Positions 4,387-6,088 of a DNA stretch of 6,088 bases are shown piece after piece (the first letter of the stretch is position 1; the number at the start of each line of letters is the position of its first letter). Origin of the DNA: Planctomycetota bacterium. Lineage in GTDB: Bacteria > Planctomycetota > Planctomycetia > Pirellulales > UBA1268. Location: assembly GCA_003669255.1 (NCBI GenBank), contig QWPO01000032.1, positions 1 to 6,088 of the forward strand. The letters are read 5' to 3'. The notes beneath the pieces were generated by a model, which saw only the letters and a program-made list of their open reading frames with translations, searched no databases and was not told the origin of the DNA. The translations under genes and the position numbers were made by a program.

Positions 4387-6088
4387 TCAGCCCACGCTGG
4401 CCGTGGTTCGGCCGGGAGGGCCGCGACGGGCCGACTCCTCGCGGCGGCCACCGAGCGACACCGGGGCTCGCACGCATCCCGGGCCGAGCAGGGCCCCGAG
4501 GTCGCGGTGCAACTCCTGGCTCCACGCCACCTTGTCGCGATCGGCGTCGAGGAGCACCCGCGACCCATCAGCGAGATCGATCACCAGCCGGAGGGGCGCC
4601 TTGCCCGGATGGCGGCGGACGAGGTCGGCGAGGCGGTCGAGCGTGGCAGAGTCGTGCTGGCCCTCCACCACCTTCACCGTGATGCCCCGCGGCTGCAACT
4701 TCCAAGCCTCGGCGATCGGCACGATCTCGTTGACAATCAGATTGGTCTCCTCGCTGCCGGCGCGGCGGTCGATCGAGCCGGCCACGAGCACCACGGCATC
4801 GGGCTGCAGGTGCTCGCCGAGGCGGGCGTAGTCTTCCGGCCAGCAGATGCTCCGCACGAGGCCGTTCATGTCCTCGAGGTCGAACATGCCATAGCGGGTG
4901 TGCGTCGATCCCGGCCTCGCCTGCTTGGTGTTGGAGAGCTTGAGCGCCGACACGAGGCCGCCGATCACGACCGCGTCTTTCGCCTTCGTGCTTCCGAGGT
5001 CGCCGGTGCCGTGGGTGCAGATCGACTCGATCAACCCCTGGAACTCCGCGAGCGGGTGGCTGTGGATGTAGTAGCCGAGCACCTCTTTCTCGTTCGACCT
5101 CATCTCGAGGTCGGAGAGGGTGGGCACGTCGGGTAGGCCGGCCGGAGCGGCGGCGGCGGCCGGCTGCGGGTCGTCGAAGGCAGCAAACAAGTTCTTCTGG
5201 CCGCTCCTGCGGTCGGCGAGTTGAGCGGCACCCGCTGCCATCGCCTTCTCGATGCCGGCGAGCAGGGCGCCGCGGTGACTGCCGAGTGAGTCGAGAGCAC
5301 CGGCCTTCGCGAGATTTTCGATCGCGGTCTTGTTGACCACCGACGAGTCGAGCCGGCCGCAGAAGTCGTGGAGGTCTTGGAATCGCCCCCGCTTTGCCCG
5401 CTCCGCGCTGATCGCCTCCGATGCCTGCTGGCCGCAGCCCTTCACGGCCGCAAGTCCGAAGAGGATCTTCCCACCGGCGACGCTGAAGTCGGCTTCCGAG
5501 GCGTTGACATCAGGCGGAGCCACGTCGATCCCCATCCGCCGGCAGTCTTCGATGTGCTCGACGAGCGAGTCCTTCTTCTTGAAGTTGCGGCCCGTGATAT
5601 CGCCCGAGAGCAGGGCGGCCATGAACTCGGTGGGGAAGTGGGTCTTGAGGTAGGCCGTCTGAAAGGCGAGCAGGGCGTAGGCCGTGGAGTGGCTCTTGTT
5701 GAAGCCGTAGCCCGCGAACTTCTCGATCAGCGCGAAGACCTCCTCCGCCTGCTGCTTCGTGATGCCCTGCTCCTGCGCACCCTTCACGAACTGCTCGCGG
5801 AAGGCGGCGATGGTCTCGAGCTTCTTCTTGCTGATGGCCTTGATGCAGGTGTAGGCGGAGGAGAGCTCGATGCCCCCGAGCCGCTGCAGGATCCGCATCA
5901 CCTGTTCCTGATAGACCATCACGCCATGCGTTTCCCCGAGCACGTCCCTCATCACGGGATGGAGAAACTCCGCCCGCTTCCGGCCGTGCTTGACGTTGAC
6001 GTACTCGTCGACCATGCCGCCTTCGAGTGGGCCCGGCCGGTAGAGGGCGTTGACGGCAACGATGTCGAGGAAGTGGTCCGGCTTCATC
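4387..6088 (-). CDS. dnaE: DNA polymerase III alpha subunit, C-terminal half (5' end beyond window)
   Basis: The frame is open at base 6088 and ends with TGA at 4387-4389, giving 566 residues counted from an internal Met at 6087; the PHP domain and catalytic palm aspartates lie outside the window. DnaE is the replicative polymerase of the bacterial replisome. Visible parts in order: ALYRPGPLEGGMVDEYV and KHGR (about 14-36), GVMVYQEQVMRIL (55-67), the fingers, FAGYGFNKSHSTAYALLAFQ (124-143), PPDVNASEADF (191-201), a helix-hairpin-helix region (about 207-270), an Ala/Pro-rich linker (about 305-320), an OB-fold (about 372-455, VVIGGLVSALKLSNTKQA onward), and a C-terminal domain ending GALLGPGCV near 539, then a basic Arg/Pro-rich tail to 566. 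The fingers segment at 73-89 reads IELSSAYTCIKAISKKK where most DnaE and PolC proteins have a GADLLRRAMGKK-type motif. DnaE is certain; whether this is the sole or a second alpha subunit cannot be seen here. The exported-protein gene follows on the same strand. Confidence 0.96.
   Translation of the reverse strand, partial: MKPDHFLDIVAVNALYRPGPLEGGMVDEYVNVKHGRKRAEFLHPVMRDVLGETHGVMVYQEQVMRILQRLGGIELSSAYTCIKAISKKKLETIAAFREQFVKGAQEQGITKQQAEEVFALIEKFAGYGFNKSHSTAYALLAFQTAYLKTHFPTEFMAALLSGDITGRNFKKKDSLVEHIEDCRRMGIDVAPPDVNASEADFSVAGGKILFGLAAVKGCGQQASEAISAERAKRGRFQDLHDFCGRLDSSVVNKTAIENLAKAGALDSLGSHRGALLAGIEKAMAAGAAQLADRRSGQKNLFAAFDDPQPAAAAAPAGLPDVPTLSDLEMRSNEKEVLGYYIHSHPLAEFQGLIESICTHGTGDLGSTKAKDAVVIGGLVSALKLSNTKQARPGSTHTRYGMFDLEDMNGLVRSICWPEDYARLGEHLQPDAVVLVAGSIDRRAGSEETNLIVNEIVPIAEAWKLQPRGITVKVVEGQHDSATLDRLADLVRRHPGKAPLRLVIDLADGSRVLLDADRDKVAWSQELHRDLGALLGPGCVRAPVSLGGRREESARRGPPGRTTASVG

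Noticed and set aside
4171..5136. Plus-strand frame of 321 codons spanning the gap between dnaE and the exported-protein gene
   Set aside because: It is mostly antisense to the dnaE C-terminus, which is unmistakable, and the translation has no domain features.

Overview
This G+C-rich window most likely comes from a planctomycete, probably of the Pirellulales. The reasons are a secreted glycine/glutamine-rich protein that resembles the planctomycete DUF1598 family, a DnaE whose fingers motif departs from the usual bacterial form, and an extragenic palindrome array built on an AGGTTTTCAACCT core that I associate with planctomycete genomes. This assignment rests on memory of families; no search was possible.

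Layout: on the minus strand, bases 1-813 hold most of a two-domain universal stress protein (its 3' end is off the window). It is preceded, 43 bp upstream on the same strand, by epmB (857-1873), the radical-SAM lysine 2,3-aminomutase that makes (R)-beta-lysine for elongation factor P. A 119-bp divergent intergenic region (1874-1992) with a perfect 7-1-7 inverted repeat separates epmB from efp (plus strand, 1993-2562, GTG start). The target lysine of EF-P, K34 in PGKGQ, is intact. The 168 bp between the convergent 3' ends of efp and the next gene is nearly filled by a five-unit REP-like array (2573-2711): three units in one orientation, then two in the other, each with a GTAG or GGAG tetranucleotide next to an 8-bp-arm, 3-nt-loop hairpin.

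The minus strand then carries a 512-residue exported protein of unknown function (2731-4269) with a Gly/Gln-rich low-complexity segment after its signal sequence. Upstream of it on the same strand is the C-terminal half of dnaE, the DNA polymerase III alpha subunit (4387 to beyond 6088).

The functional theme that can be stated with confidence is EF-P and its first modification enzyme, side by side and divergent as in enterobacteria. EpmA, the ligase that attaches beta-lysine, is not in the window. The remaining genes are housekeeping (dnaE), stress-related (usp) or unknown. The least ordinary items are the REP-like array with covarying stems, the altered DnaE fingers motif and the exported Gly/Gln-rich protein.
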